Assembly: GCA_029975435.1 (NCBI GenBank)
Contig: JARKPC010000160.1
Coordinates: forward strand, 1 to 35,986
Source: Propionivibrio sp.
GTDB taxonomy: Bacteria; Pseudomonadota; Gammaproteobacteria; Burkholderiales; Rhodocyclaceae
Length of the DNA stretch: 35,986 nt
Direction: 5' to 3'
Position numbers and translations under genes: made by a program. Of the stretch, positions 1 to 7,109 are shown one piece after another (position 1 is the stretch's first letter; every line of letters begins with the position of its first letter). The notes beneath the pieces were generated by a model. That model worked only from the letters and a program-made list of their open reading frames with translations. It was not told the origin of the DNA and did no database searches.

Positions 1-724
1 GCAGGTTTTCTTCGGGTTCTTCCGGGAAGCGCTCTTCGGCGAGGAGTTCCGCCGTCTCACGGTGCTGCGGCAAGGTGCGCCACAGGTCATTGACCTGCGC
101 CTGCATGTATTCCTCGCGTTCCTTGAGGCGCAGTTTTTCCTTCTCCAGCGATTGCTTCGGCGCGCGCTTGTAGCGGTCGACGCCAACGTTGAGCAGCGCA
201 TGGCAGGCGTCGAGCAGCCTTTCCACGGCGTCGACACCGTGCCGTTCTTCGCATTCGGCGATGTAGTGCCGGGCGAAAACCAGGTAGTCGATGATCGCGT
301 CGGCGCTCGTCCATTGCTTGAACAGGTGGTTGCCCTTGAAGAACGAATTGTGCCCGTAGGCCGCGTGGGCAATGACCAGCGCCTGCATGGGCAGCGTGTT
401 TTCGTCCATCAGGTAGGCGATGCAAGGATCGGAATTGATCACGATCTCGTAGGCCAGGCCCATCTGCCCACGCTTGTAGCGGTTGGCGGTGGCCAGGAAA
501 TGCTTGCCGAACGACCAGTGGTGGTAATAGACCGGCATGCCGATCGACGCGTAGGCATCCATCATCTGCTCGGCGCTGATGATTTCCAGCACGTGCGGGT
601 AGCAGTCGAGCCCATAGTCGCGGGCCACGCGGCCGATCGCCTCGTCGTAGGCGTCGATGGCCGCAAAGGTCCATTCCGAACCGGTTGGCAGGGATGGCGT
701 CGAGGTTTCCTTTTTCCGGGTCAT
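1..724 (-). CDS. spoVR: SpoVR family protein, C-terminal part outside the window
   Basis: Third gene of the prkA-yeaH-spoVR cluster. Its ATG (724-722) overlaps the yeaH stop codon as ATGA, so the two are probably translationally coupled. About 241 residues are visible before the window edge; family members usually have about 500. The translation begins MTRKKETSTP and contains family-typical stretches such as YYHHWSFGKHF and CIAYLMDEN, which match the SpoVR/YcgB family. The Bacillus member is needed for spore cortex formation. In non-sporulating proteobacteria the protein travels with the PrkA kinase and the YeaH VWA protein, and its molecular activity is not established. Recognition rests on conserved motifs and neighbours. 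Confidence 0.9.
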   Translation of the reverse strand, partial: MTRKKETSTPSLPTGSEWTFAAIDAYDEAIGRVARDYGLDCYPHVLEIISAEQMMDAYASIGMPVYYHHWSFGKHFLATANRYKRGQMGLAYEIVINSDPCIAYLMDENTLPMQALVIAHAAYGHNSFFKGNHLFKQWTSADAIIDYLVFARHYIAECEERHGVDAVERLLDACHALLNVGVDRYKRAPKQSLEKEKLRLKEREEYMQAQVNDLWRTLPQHRETAELLAEERFPEEPEENL

Positions 725-2004
725 GCGGCCACCGTGTCCTTGCGCCTGAACAATTCACGGAAAACGGGATAGATGTCGCTCACGTCGGCGATGCGCTGCA
801 TGGCGAAATGGCCGGGATGCGTTCCCTGCAGCTTTTCATACTCCTGCCACAGGTTTTGCGGCGGGCCGTCGGTGATCTCGATGTAGGCGAAGTACTGGCA
901 CGCCGCCAGCAGGGAAGTCTCGAGGATTTCCCGGCAGATCGGCGAATCGTTGTGCCAGTTGTCGCCGTCCGACGCCTGCGCGCCGTAGATGTTCCAGGCA
1001 CCCGTGGAGTAGCGAGTTCTAACGATGTCGCGCATCAGCGTCAGCGCGCTGGACACCACGGTGCCGCCGGTCTCCCGGGAAGTGAAGAAATCATCCTCCT
1101 CGACCTCGGTGGCGACCGTGTGGTGGCGGATGAAGACCACGTCGATGTGCTCATAGTTGCGGGTCAGGAACAGGTAGAGCAGCATGAAGAATCGTTTGGC
1201 GACGTTCTTGCGGCCCTCGTCCATCGAGCCGGAAACGTCGAGCAGGCAGAACATCACCGCCTGGGTCGTTGGCTGCGGAATGCGTACGCGATTGCTGTAG
1301 CGCAGGTCGAACGGGTCGATGAACGGCAGATTTTCGATACGCGCCAGGAGGCGGGCGATTTCGCGGCGCAGGCGCTCGATTTCCGCGTCGTCTCCGGGTT
1401 GCCGGTTCTCGAGCAGTGCTTCGAGTTCGGTTTCGAGCGCGCGCAGGCGCTTGTGGTAGGGGCCGCCGATGGCGATCCGGCGCCCTGCCGCCCCGCGCAT
1501 CGTGCGCGGCAGGTTGATGTTGGTCGGCACGCCCGAACTCGAGTAACCGGCCCGCACGCTGCGGTATTGCTCGATGCGCGCCAGTTGCTTCTTGACCAGG
1601 TTGGGCAGGGCCAGTTCGTCGAAAAAGATGTCCAGGAACTCCTCGCGCGACAGGTTGAAAACGAAGTCGTCGAGTCCCTCGCCATCCTGGCTGGCCTGCC
1701 CGCGTCCCTGGCCGCCTCCGCCGCCCTCCGGGCGATCGACTTCTTCGCCGCCGCTGAAGCGGTCATTGCCCGGATGCACCGTTTCGCGCCGTCCTCCCTG
1801 GCCGTAGACGAATTGCGGCTCGGCAATATCGCCGCCGGGAATGCTGATCTTTTCCCCGTTTTCCAGGTCGCGCACCTTGCGGCGATTGATCGACTCGGCC
1901 ACCGCCTTGCGGATTTGCCCCTTGAAACGGCGCAGGAACCGGCTGCGGTTGACCGAGCTTTTGTTCCTGCTGTCGAACCGGCGATCAACGATGCGCACGG
2001 TCAT
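721..2004 (-). CDS. yeaH: YeaH/YhbH (DUF444) family VWA-domain protein
   Basis: A 427-residue cytoplasmic protein of the DUF444 family. The basic N-terminus (RRFDSRNKSSVNRSRFLRR) is typical of the family. A Gly/Gln-rich low-complexity stretch lies near residues 80-110. The C-terminal half is a von Willebrand A domain with the MIDAS motif DVSGSMDE at about 256-263. The start is well placed: the minus strand carries a GA-rich ribosome-binding site (GAGGGGGAA) just before the ATG. It lies 64 bp after prkA and overlaps spoVR by 4 bp, as expected for the yeaG-yeaH-ycgB-like stress operon. Its exact role is unknown; partnership with the kinase is inferred from conserved co-occurrence. Confidence 0.93.
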   Translation of the reverse strand: MTVRIVDRRFDSRNKSSVNRSRFLRRFKGQIRKAVAESINRRKVRDLENGEKISIPGGDIAEPQFVYGQGGRRETVHPGNDRFSGGEEVDRPEGGGGGQGRGQASQDGEGLDDFVFNLSREEFLDIFFDELALPNLVKKQLARIEQYRSVRAGYSSSGVPTNINLPRTMRGAAGRRIAIGGPYHKRLRALETELEALLENRQPGDDAEIERLRREIARLLARIENLPFIDPFDLRYSNRVRIPQPTTQAVMFCLLDVSGSMDEGRKNVAKRFFMLLYLFLTRNYEHIDVVFIRHHTVATEVEEDDFFTSRETGGTVVSSALTLMRDIVRTRYSTGAWNIYGAQASDGDNWHNDSPICREILETSLLAACQYFAYIEITDGPPQNLWQEYEKLQGTHPGHFAMQRIADVSDIYPVFRELFRRKDTVAA

Positions 2005-2068
2005 GAAGTTCCCCCTCGTGCATTGGCTCCCCGCGCAATTGCCTTGCTCAAGGAGTTATTCCACAGGA

Positions 2069-3991
2069 CTACGACGATTTGCGTACGCGCAAGTACCACT
2101 CGCACAGCAGCCTCACCTGCTTCTCGGTGTAGCCCTTGGCGGTCATGCGCTCGACGAAATCCTTGTGCTTCTTCTGCTCCTCGCTGCTGGACTTGGTGTT
2201 GAACGAAATGACCGGCAGCAGTTCCTCGGTGTTGGAGAACATCTTCTTTTCGATTACCGCACGCAGTTTCTCGTACGAGGTCCACAAGGGGTTCTTGCCG
2301 CCGTTCTTGGCGCGGGCGCGCAGCACGAAGTTGACCACCTCGTTGCGGAAGTCCTTCGGATTGGAGATGCCTGCCGGCTTTTCGATCTTCTCCAGTTCCT
2401 CGTTGAGCGCCATGCGGTCGAGCATTTCGCCGGTGTTCGGATCGCGGAATTCCTGATCCTGGATCCAGAAGTCGGCGTACAGCACATAACGGTCGAAGAT
2501 GTTCTGCCCGTACTCGGAGTAGCTTTCCAGATAGGCCGTCTGGATCTCCTTGCCGATGAATTCGGCGTAGCGCGGCGAGAGGAATTCCTTGATGTAGCGC
2601 AGGTATTGTTCCTCGGTCTCGGGCGGGAACTGTTCCTGTTCGATCTGCTGCTCGAGCACGTACATCAGGTGCACCGGATTGGCGGCCACCTCGCGGTGGT
2701 CGAAATTGAACACGCGTGAGAGGATCTTGAAGGCGAAACGGGTTGACAGCCCGGTCATGCCCTCATCGACCCCCGCGAAATCGCGGTATTCCTGATAGCT
2801 CTTCGCCTTCGGGTCGGTATCCTTGAGAATTTCGCCGTCGTAGACGCGCATTTTCGAAAAGATGCTCGAATTTTCTGGCTCCTTCAGGCGCGACAGCACG
2901 GTGAACTGGGCCAGCATGCGCAGCGTGTCGGGCGCGCAAGGCGCCTCGCTGAGCGAGGAGTTGACCAGCAGTTTCTCGTAGATGTGGATCTCGTCGGTGA
3001 CGCGCAGCGAGTAGGGCACTTTGACGATGTAGATGCGGTCGAGAAATGCCTCGTTATTGCGATTGTTCTTGAACGCCAGCCATTCGGCCTCGTTCGAGTG
3101 GGCCAGGATGATGCCGTCGAACGGGATCGCGCCGAAGCCTTCAGTGCCCTTGTAGTTGCCTTCCTGGGTAGCGGTCAGCAACGGGTGCAGGACCTTGATC
3201 GGCGCCTTGAACATCTCGACGAATTCCAGCACGCCGCGGTTGGCCAGGCACAGCCCACCCGAATACGAATAGGCATCGGGATCGTTCTGAGAGTAGGTTT
3301 CCAGCTTGCGGATATCGATCTTGCCGACCAGCGACGAAATGTCCTGGTTGTTCTCGTCGCCCGGTTCGGTTTTCGATACTGCGATCTGCGAGAGTACCGA
3401 CGGACGCAGCTTGACCACCCGGAATTGCGTGATGTCGCCTCCGTAATCGTGCAGGCGCTTGACGGCCCACGGGCTCATGATCGTATCCACGTAGCGCCGC
3501 GGAATTCCGTAATCCTCTTCCAGCAACTGGCCGTCCTCGACCGGGTTGAATAGCCCGAGCGGCGATTCATGCACCGGCGAGCCCTTCAGCGCGTAGAACG
3601 GAACTTTCTCGATCAGGTGCTTGAGCGTTTCGGCCAGCGTCGATTTGCCGCCGCCGACGGGTCCGAGCAGGTAGAGGATCTGCTTCTTTTCCTCCAGTCC
3701 CTGCGCGGCATGGCGGAAATAGGAAACAATGTGCTCGATGACCTCTTCCATGCCGTACAGGTCGCGGAAAGCCGGGTAACGGCGCAGCATCTTGTTGGCG
3801 AAAATGCGCGACAGGCGCGGGTCTGAACGGGTGTCCACCATCTCGGGTTCGCCGATCGCCTGCAACATTCTTTCGGCGACGCTGGCGTAAGCCGACGGAT
3901 CACGCTTGCACAGGTCCAGATACTCCTGGACCGACATTTCCTCTTCCTGCGCCGCCTCGAAACGGCTTTGGTAGCGGGCGAAGATAGACAT
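2069..3991 (-). CDS. prkA: PrkA/YeaG family serine protein kinase
   Basis: A 640-residue PrkA-family protein, the usual full length. The N-terminal half is an AAA+ type module with Walker A GPVGGGKST at residues 110-118. The C-terminal PrkA kinase-like domain follows and ends in GYTEKQVRLLCEWYLRVRK. In E. coli the homologue YeaG acts in nitrogen and carbon starvation responses, and in Bacillus PrkA affects sporulation; recent work in other species questions whether it acts as a kinase or an ATP-dependent protease. A strong ribosome-binding site (AAGGAGG) precedes the ATG. It is the first gene of the minus-strand operon with yeaH and spoVR, and a candidate promoter lies about 85-110 bp upstream. 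Confidence 0.96.
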   Translation of the reverse strand: MSIFARYQSRFEAAQEEEMSVQEYLDLCKRDPSAYASVAERMLQAIGEPEMVDTRSDPRLSRIFANKMLRRYPAFRDLYGMEEVIEHIVSYFRHAAQGLEEKKQILYLLGPVGGGKSTLAETLKHLIEKVPFYALKGSPVHESPLGLFNPVEDGQLLEEDYGIPRRYVDTIMSPWAVKRLHDYGGDITQFRVVKLRPSVLSQIAVSKTEPGDENNQDISSLVGKIDIRKLETYSQNDPDAYSYSGGLCLANRGVLEFVEMFKAPIKVLHPLLTATQEGNYKGTEGFGAIPFDGIILAHSNEAEWLAFKNNRNNEAFLDRIYIVKVPYSLRVTDEIHIYEKLLVNSSLSEAPCAPDTLRMLAQFTVLSRLKEPENSSIFSKMRVYDGEILKDTDPKAKSYQEYRDFAGVDEGMTGLSTRFAFKILSRVFNFDHREVAANPVHLMYVLEQQIEQEQFPPETEEQYLRYIKEFLSPRYAEFIGKEIQTAYLESYSEYGQNIFDRYVLYADFWIQDQEFRDPNTGEMLDRMALNEELEKIEKPAGISNPKDFRNEVVNFVLRARAKNGGKNPLWTSYEKLRAVIEKKMFSNTEELLPVISFNTKSSSEEQKKHKDFVERMTAKGYTEKQVRLLCEWYLRVRKSS

Positions 3992-4073
3992 GGCCTTCCT
4001 CCTTCAAAGAACGGGCTCGATTCAACTTTTAGAACACCGATTTCTCAAAAAGGTTTAGCGAATCGCTTATTTC

Positions 4074-4101
4074 TTTATAGACGATCCCGCATCGGAGTCA
4101 G
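4074..4101 (-). promoter_or_regulatory. Candidate sigma-70 promoter of prkA-yeaH-spoVR
   Basis: Read on the minus strand, CTGACT (4101-4096) and TATAAA (4079-4074) are separated by 16 bp. An 11-bp near-palindrome AGCGAATCGCT lies just downstream at 4057-4067 and could be a regulator site. No sigma-54 -24/-12 pattern was evident. Prediction by eye only. Confidence 0.35.
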
Positions 4102-4107
4102 GTCCGA

Positions 4108-5028
4108 TCACTTATGCCGGTTGATTTCCACGGTGACGTGCGCCAATTCTTCGTGAATACTCAAGCGCTTGCGGATTTCCTCGGGTTGGACGGTTTCTTC
4201 GGCATTGAGCGAAATTATGCATGCGTATTTTCCCTTGCCGACGCGCCAGATGTGCAGGTCGGTGATCTCCGCTGCCTCGGGAATCTCCGCGATGACCTCG
4301 CGTACTTCCGCCACCACTGGAGCGTCCATCTCCGCATCGAGCAGCACCCGCCCGGTGTCGCGCAACAGGCCGTAGGCCCAGATCGTCACCAGTGCCGCGC
4401 CGACGATGCCCATCACCGGGTCGAGCCAGGCGAAGTTCCAGAACTTGCCGCCGGTAAGGGCAATGATGGCCAGCGCCGAGGTCGCCGCATCGGCGATCAC
4501 GTGCATGTAGGCCGAACGCTGGTTGAGATCATGGTGGTGTTCATGTTCGCCGTGTGCGTGAGGGTGGTGGTGCGTATCGCGAAGGAGCCAGGCGCACGCC
4601 AGATTGACCCCCAGGCCGACGAATGCCAGGACGATGGCTTCGTCGTAGTGGATCTCCGACGGGAAAACCAAGCGCTCGACGGACTGGAACAGCATGAGGC
4701 CGGCGACACCGACGAGGCACACTGCGCTGGTGTAGCCGCCCAGGATCTCTATCTTCCAGGTGCCAAAGGCAAAGCGCCCGTCGCGCGAAAAACGGCGTGC
4801 CGCCGCATAGGCGAGGGCAGAGAGACCGAGCGCCAGAGCGTGCGAACTCATGTGCCAGCCGTCGGCCAGCAAGGCCATCGAGTTGAACATCCAGCCCCCG
4901 GCAATCTCGGCGACCATGGTCATGGCGGTCAGGACGATCGCCCAGCGTGTGTTCCGTTCGGCGAGCGGGTTGCCGGCGTCGAACACCTCCGTATGGCAAA
5001 GTTTTCCGGCGGAATGGGTGGCTTCCAT
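4108..5028 (-). CDS. dmeF: Cation diffusion facilitator, DmeF-type Co/Ni efflux protein
   Basis: A 306-residue inner-membrane antiporter of the CDF family, expected to export divalent metal in exchange for protons. Several hydrophobic segments alternate in the first 225 residues. The metal-site motifs are visible: ADGWHMSSH around residues 55-63 in the second membrane segment and HVIAD at 176-180 in the fifth. A histidine-rich cytoplasmic loop at 153-166 (HHHPHAHGEHEHHH) separates segments 4 and 5, as in DmeF proteins. The C-terminal cytoplasmic dimerisation domain is present. The gene is divergent from an RcnR-like regulator whose Ni/Co ligands are all present, so Co/Ni is the likely substrate. 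The alternative is a Zn/Cd exporter of the CzcD type. Confidence 0.9.
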   Translation of the reverse strand: MEATHSAGKLCHTEVFDAGNPLAERNTRWAIVLTAMTMVAEIAGGWMFNSMALLADGWHMSSHALALGLSALAYAAARRFSRDGRFAFGTWKIEILGGYTSAVCLVGVAGLMLFQSVERLVFPSEIHYDEAIVLAFVGLGVNLACAWLLRDTHHHPHAHGEHEHHHDLNQRSAYMHVIADAATSALAIIALTGGKFWNFAWLDPVMGIVGAALVTIWAYGLLRDTGRVLLDAEMDAPVVAEVREVIAEIPEAAEITDLHIWRVGKGKYACIISLNAEETVQPEEIRKRLSIHEELAHVTVEINRHK

Positions 5029-5050
5029 GCTGATCGATTCTGTTGAGTGT

Positions 5051-5079
5051 TTGCTATATACTATACCCCAGTATATATT
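5051..5079 (+). promoter_or_regulatory. Predicted sigma-70 promoter of dmeR
   Basis: TTGCTA (5051-5056) and TATATT (5074-5079) are separated by exactly 17 bp, 40 bp before the dmeR start. The spacer is almost wholly occupied by the palindromic operator at 5055-5077, so binding there would block RNA polymerase. In the other direction TTGAAA (5086-5081) could serve dmeF with a -10 inside the same operator. Confidence 0.6.
5055..5077. promoter_or_regulatory. CsoR/RcnR-type operator between dmeF and dmeR
   Basis: A perfect 8-bp inverted repeat, TATATACT and AGTATATA, encloses the 7-bp centre ATACCCC. RcnR and related CsoR-family repressors bind sites of the form TACT, a G or C tract, AGTA, which this matches. 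It lies in the 90-bp space between the divergent dmeF and dmeR starts and overlaps the dmeR promoter spacer, so one bound repressor could shut both genes until Co or Ni is present. Confidence 0.7.
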
Positions 5080-5118
5080 TTTTCAATGAGAGCGGTTCGC
5101 AAATAACTGGAGCAGTCG

Positions 5119-5394
5119 ATGCCACATACCGTCAAGGGAAAGAGACAATTGCTCGTGCGTGTGCGCCGCATCAAAGGGCAGGCGGAGGCGCTCGAAAAGA
5201 GCCTGGACCAGGGGAGCGAATGCTCGGCAGTGCTGCAGCAGATCGCGGCGATTCGCGGCGCGGTTAACGGCCTGATGCTCGAAGTGCTGGAAGGCCACCT
5301 GCGCGACCATCTCGGGACCCACGTGATTCCGGAAGAGCAGCGCCGGGAGGATCTGGAGCAGGTGGTGTCGGTACTGAGGAGCTATCTGAAGTAG
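5119..5394 (+). CDS. dmeR: RcnR/DmeR-like metal-sensing transcriptional repressor
   Basis: A 91-residue all-helical regulator of the CsoR/RcnR (DUF156) family. It aligns closely with E. coli RcnR from memory: MPHTVKGKRQL at the start and ECSAVLQQIAAIRGAVNGLM in the core. The four RcnR nickel/cobalt ligands fall at the same positions: His3, Cys35, His60 and His64. FrmR-type formaldehyde sensors and CsoR copper sensors have different ligand sets, which argues for Co/Ni sensing. It lies divergent from the CDF exporter gene with a C-tract palindrome between. Expected mechanism: the apo-protein represses both genes and metal binding releases it. The start is fixed by the conserved MxHT N-terminus. 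Confidence 0.9.
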   Translation: MPHTVKGKRQLLVRVRRIKGQAEALEKSLDQGSECSAVLQQIAAIRGAVNGLMLEVLEGHLRDHLGTHVIPEEQRREDLEQVVSVLRSYLK

Positions 5395-5436
5395 GTTTTG
5401 CCCGGGAAAAGAAAACTTACAATTCAGTGACGGTCT

Positions 5437-5453
5437 CTTAAGTCAGCTTTAAG
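5437..5453 (+). promoter_or_regulatory. PmrA-box-like direct repeat upstream of the DegP-like gene
   Basis: The sequence reads CTTAAG, five bases (TCAGC), then TTTAAG. This fits the PmrA/BasR response-regulator box as I remember it, YTTAAK-N5-YTTAAK, with half-sites one helical turn apart; the identity reaches further, as TTAAGTCA occurs at 5438-5445 and 5449-5456. It lies 71 bp before the protease start. An unrelated hairpin (ACGAGC/GCTCGT, 5482-5498) is in the leader. Which OmpR-family regulator would bind is unknown. Confidence 0.5.
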
Positions 5454-5523
5454 TCACGCGGGGGCATTCTCCTGATCACCAACGAGCGTTCTGCTCGTGC
5501 AACGATCACGAAAGGAGAACACC

Positions 5524-6990
5524 ATGAACGTGAAACAACTCAAACTCTCGGTTGCCGCACTTGCCGTTGCCGGACTCCTGGGGGCGGGCTATACGCTCGG
5601 GGCGCGGGACGTATTCCCGGCATTCGGCCATGCGCATGCCGCGGTTCTGGCGACGACGGCGGACGCTGTTCCGACGCTGTCCGCACCCGCCGCGCTGCCG
5701 GATATGGCCGCTATCGTGACGCGCAACGGCCCGGCCGTCGTCAATATCAGCGTATCGGGAACGCGCAAGGTCAGCGCCGGAATTCCCGACATGCAACTCA
5801 GTCCCAATGACCCGTTCTACGAGTTCTTCCGTCATTTCGGCCCGCCTCGGCAACAGGGGGATACACCCACCCATGGTCTGGGATCGGGGTTCATCGTGAG
5901 TGCGGATGGGACCATCCTGACCAACGCGCACGTCGTCGACGGCGCCGACGAAGTTACGGTGAAGCTGACGGACAAGCGCGAATTCAAGGCCAAGGTGCTG
6001 GGTATGGACAAGGCGAGCGATGTCGCCGTATTGAAGATCGATGCGAAAAACCTCCCCGTGGTGACCAGTGGCAACGCGGGCAATGTGCGCGTCGGCGAAT
6101 GGGTTCTGGCGATCGGTTCGCCCTACGGCTTCGAGAACAGCGCGACGGCGGGCATTGTTTCTGCCAAGTCGCGTTCCCTGCCGGACGGAGGCTATGTGCC
6201 CTTCATTCAGACCGACGTGGCCGTGAATCCCGGCAATTCGGGCGGGCCGCTGTTCAACATGGCCGGCGAGGTGATCGGCGTCAACTCGCAGATCTACTCG
6301 CGTAGCGGCGGTTATCAGGGGCTGTCTTTCGCCATTCCGATCGACGTGGCGATGAGCGTCGAGAAGCAGATCGTGGACCATGGCAAAGTGCAACACGGAC
6401 GACTCGGCGTCATGATCCAGGAGGTCAACCAGCCGCTGGCGGATTCTTTCGGCCTCAAGAAGCCGATGGGTGCGCTGGTGGGCCAGGTCGAAAAGGATGG
6501 TCCGGCAGCGAAAGCCGGCATGGAGTCCGGTGACATCATCCTGAGCATCAACGGGCACGAGATCGAATCGTCCGGCGAATTGCGGGTTATCGTGGCGAAC
6601 GTTCGGCCTGGAGAGACCGCAAAACTGCAAGTCTGGCGCAAGGGAAGCACGAAGAACGTCGAGGTGAAGGTTGGCGCGCTCGACGAACAGATGCAGGCCA
6701 GCAACGCCGGCAGCGATACCGACAAGGGGCGGCTGGGCGTGAGTGTCCGGCCGTTGACGCCGGAAGAGCAGAACCAGGCCGGTGTCAAAGGCGGCCTGCT
6801 CGTCGAGGAAGCGTCCGGCGCGGCGGCACGGGCAGGAATTCAGCCGGGGGATATCGTACTCTCGATAAACGGCGAGCCGATTACCCAAGCTGAACAGTTG
6901 CGGGCCATGGTCGCCAAGGCGGGAAAGCGGGTCGCGGTCTTGATCGAACGGGACAATGCGCGCATCTTCGTACCGGTTGATCTTGGTTGA
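5524..6990 (+). CDS. degP: DegP/DegQ (Do/HtrA) family periplasmic serine protease
   Basis: A 488-residue periplasmic quality-control protease. The ATG at 5524 is chosen because AAAGGAGAA precedes it and an N-terminal signal peptide or anchor follows (VKQLKLSVAALAVAGLLGAGYTLG); an in-frame ATG at 5497 lacks these. Trypsin-like domain at about 60-265 with the full catalytic triad: His136 (TNAHVV), Asp166 (SDVAVLKID) and Ser239 (GNSGGPL). Two PDZ domains follow, at about 280-370 and 395-485. It degrades or refolds misfolded envelope proteins. The upstream PmrA-like direct repeat suggests control by an envelope-sensing two-component system. A 9-bp-stem hairpin follows the gene. Confidence 0.93.
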   Translation: MNVKQLKLSVAALAVAGLLGAGYTLGARDVFPAFGHAHAAVLATTADAVPTLSAPAALPDMAAIVTRNGPAVVNISVSGTRKVSAGIPDMQLSPNDPFYEFFRHFGPPRQQGDTPTHGLGSGFIVSADGTILTNAHVVDGADEVTVKLTDKREFKAKVLGMDKASDVAVLKIDAKNLPVVTSGNAGNVRVGEWVLAIGSPYGFENSATAGIVSAKSRSLPDGGYVPFIQTDVAVNPGNSGGPLFNMAGEVIGVNSQIYSRSGGYQGLSFAIPIDVAMSVEKQIVDHGKVQHGRLGVMIQEVNQPLADSFGLKKPMGALVGQVEKDGPAAKAGMESGDIILSINGHEIESSGELRVIVANVRPGETAKLQVWRKGSTKNVEVKVGALDEQMQASNAGSDTDKGRLGVSVRPLTPEEQNQAGVKGGLLVEEASGAAARAGIQPGDIVLSINGEPITQAEQLRAMVAKAGKRVAVLIERDNARIFVPVDLG

Positions 6991-7011
6991 TGCGTTCCGC
7001 TTGTGTTTCGG

Positions 7012-7042
7012 CCCGGGCAGTTGCGCCAGCATGCTGCCCGGG
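7012..7042. other. Hairpin downstream of the DegP-like gene
   Basis: CCCGGGCAG (7012-7020) pairs perfectly with CTGCCCGGG (7034-7042) across a 13-nt loop, 21 bp after the protease stop. No T-run follows, so it is not a classical intrinsic terminator; it may stabilise the 3' end or act with Rho. Confidence 0.4.
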
Positions 7043-7109
7043 TCGCCGTGCTCACGTGGGGTACAGGGTGTTAAAAAGGTATCCGAAGTCCTGATAAAAA
7101 GGAGTCAAG

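Noticed and set aside
685..2202. 505-codon plus-strand open frame opposite yeaH
   Set aside because: Antisense shadow of a motif-complete VWA gene; no domain and no ribosome-binding site.
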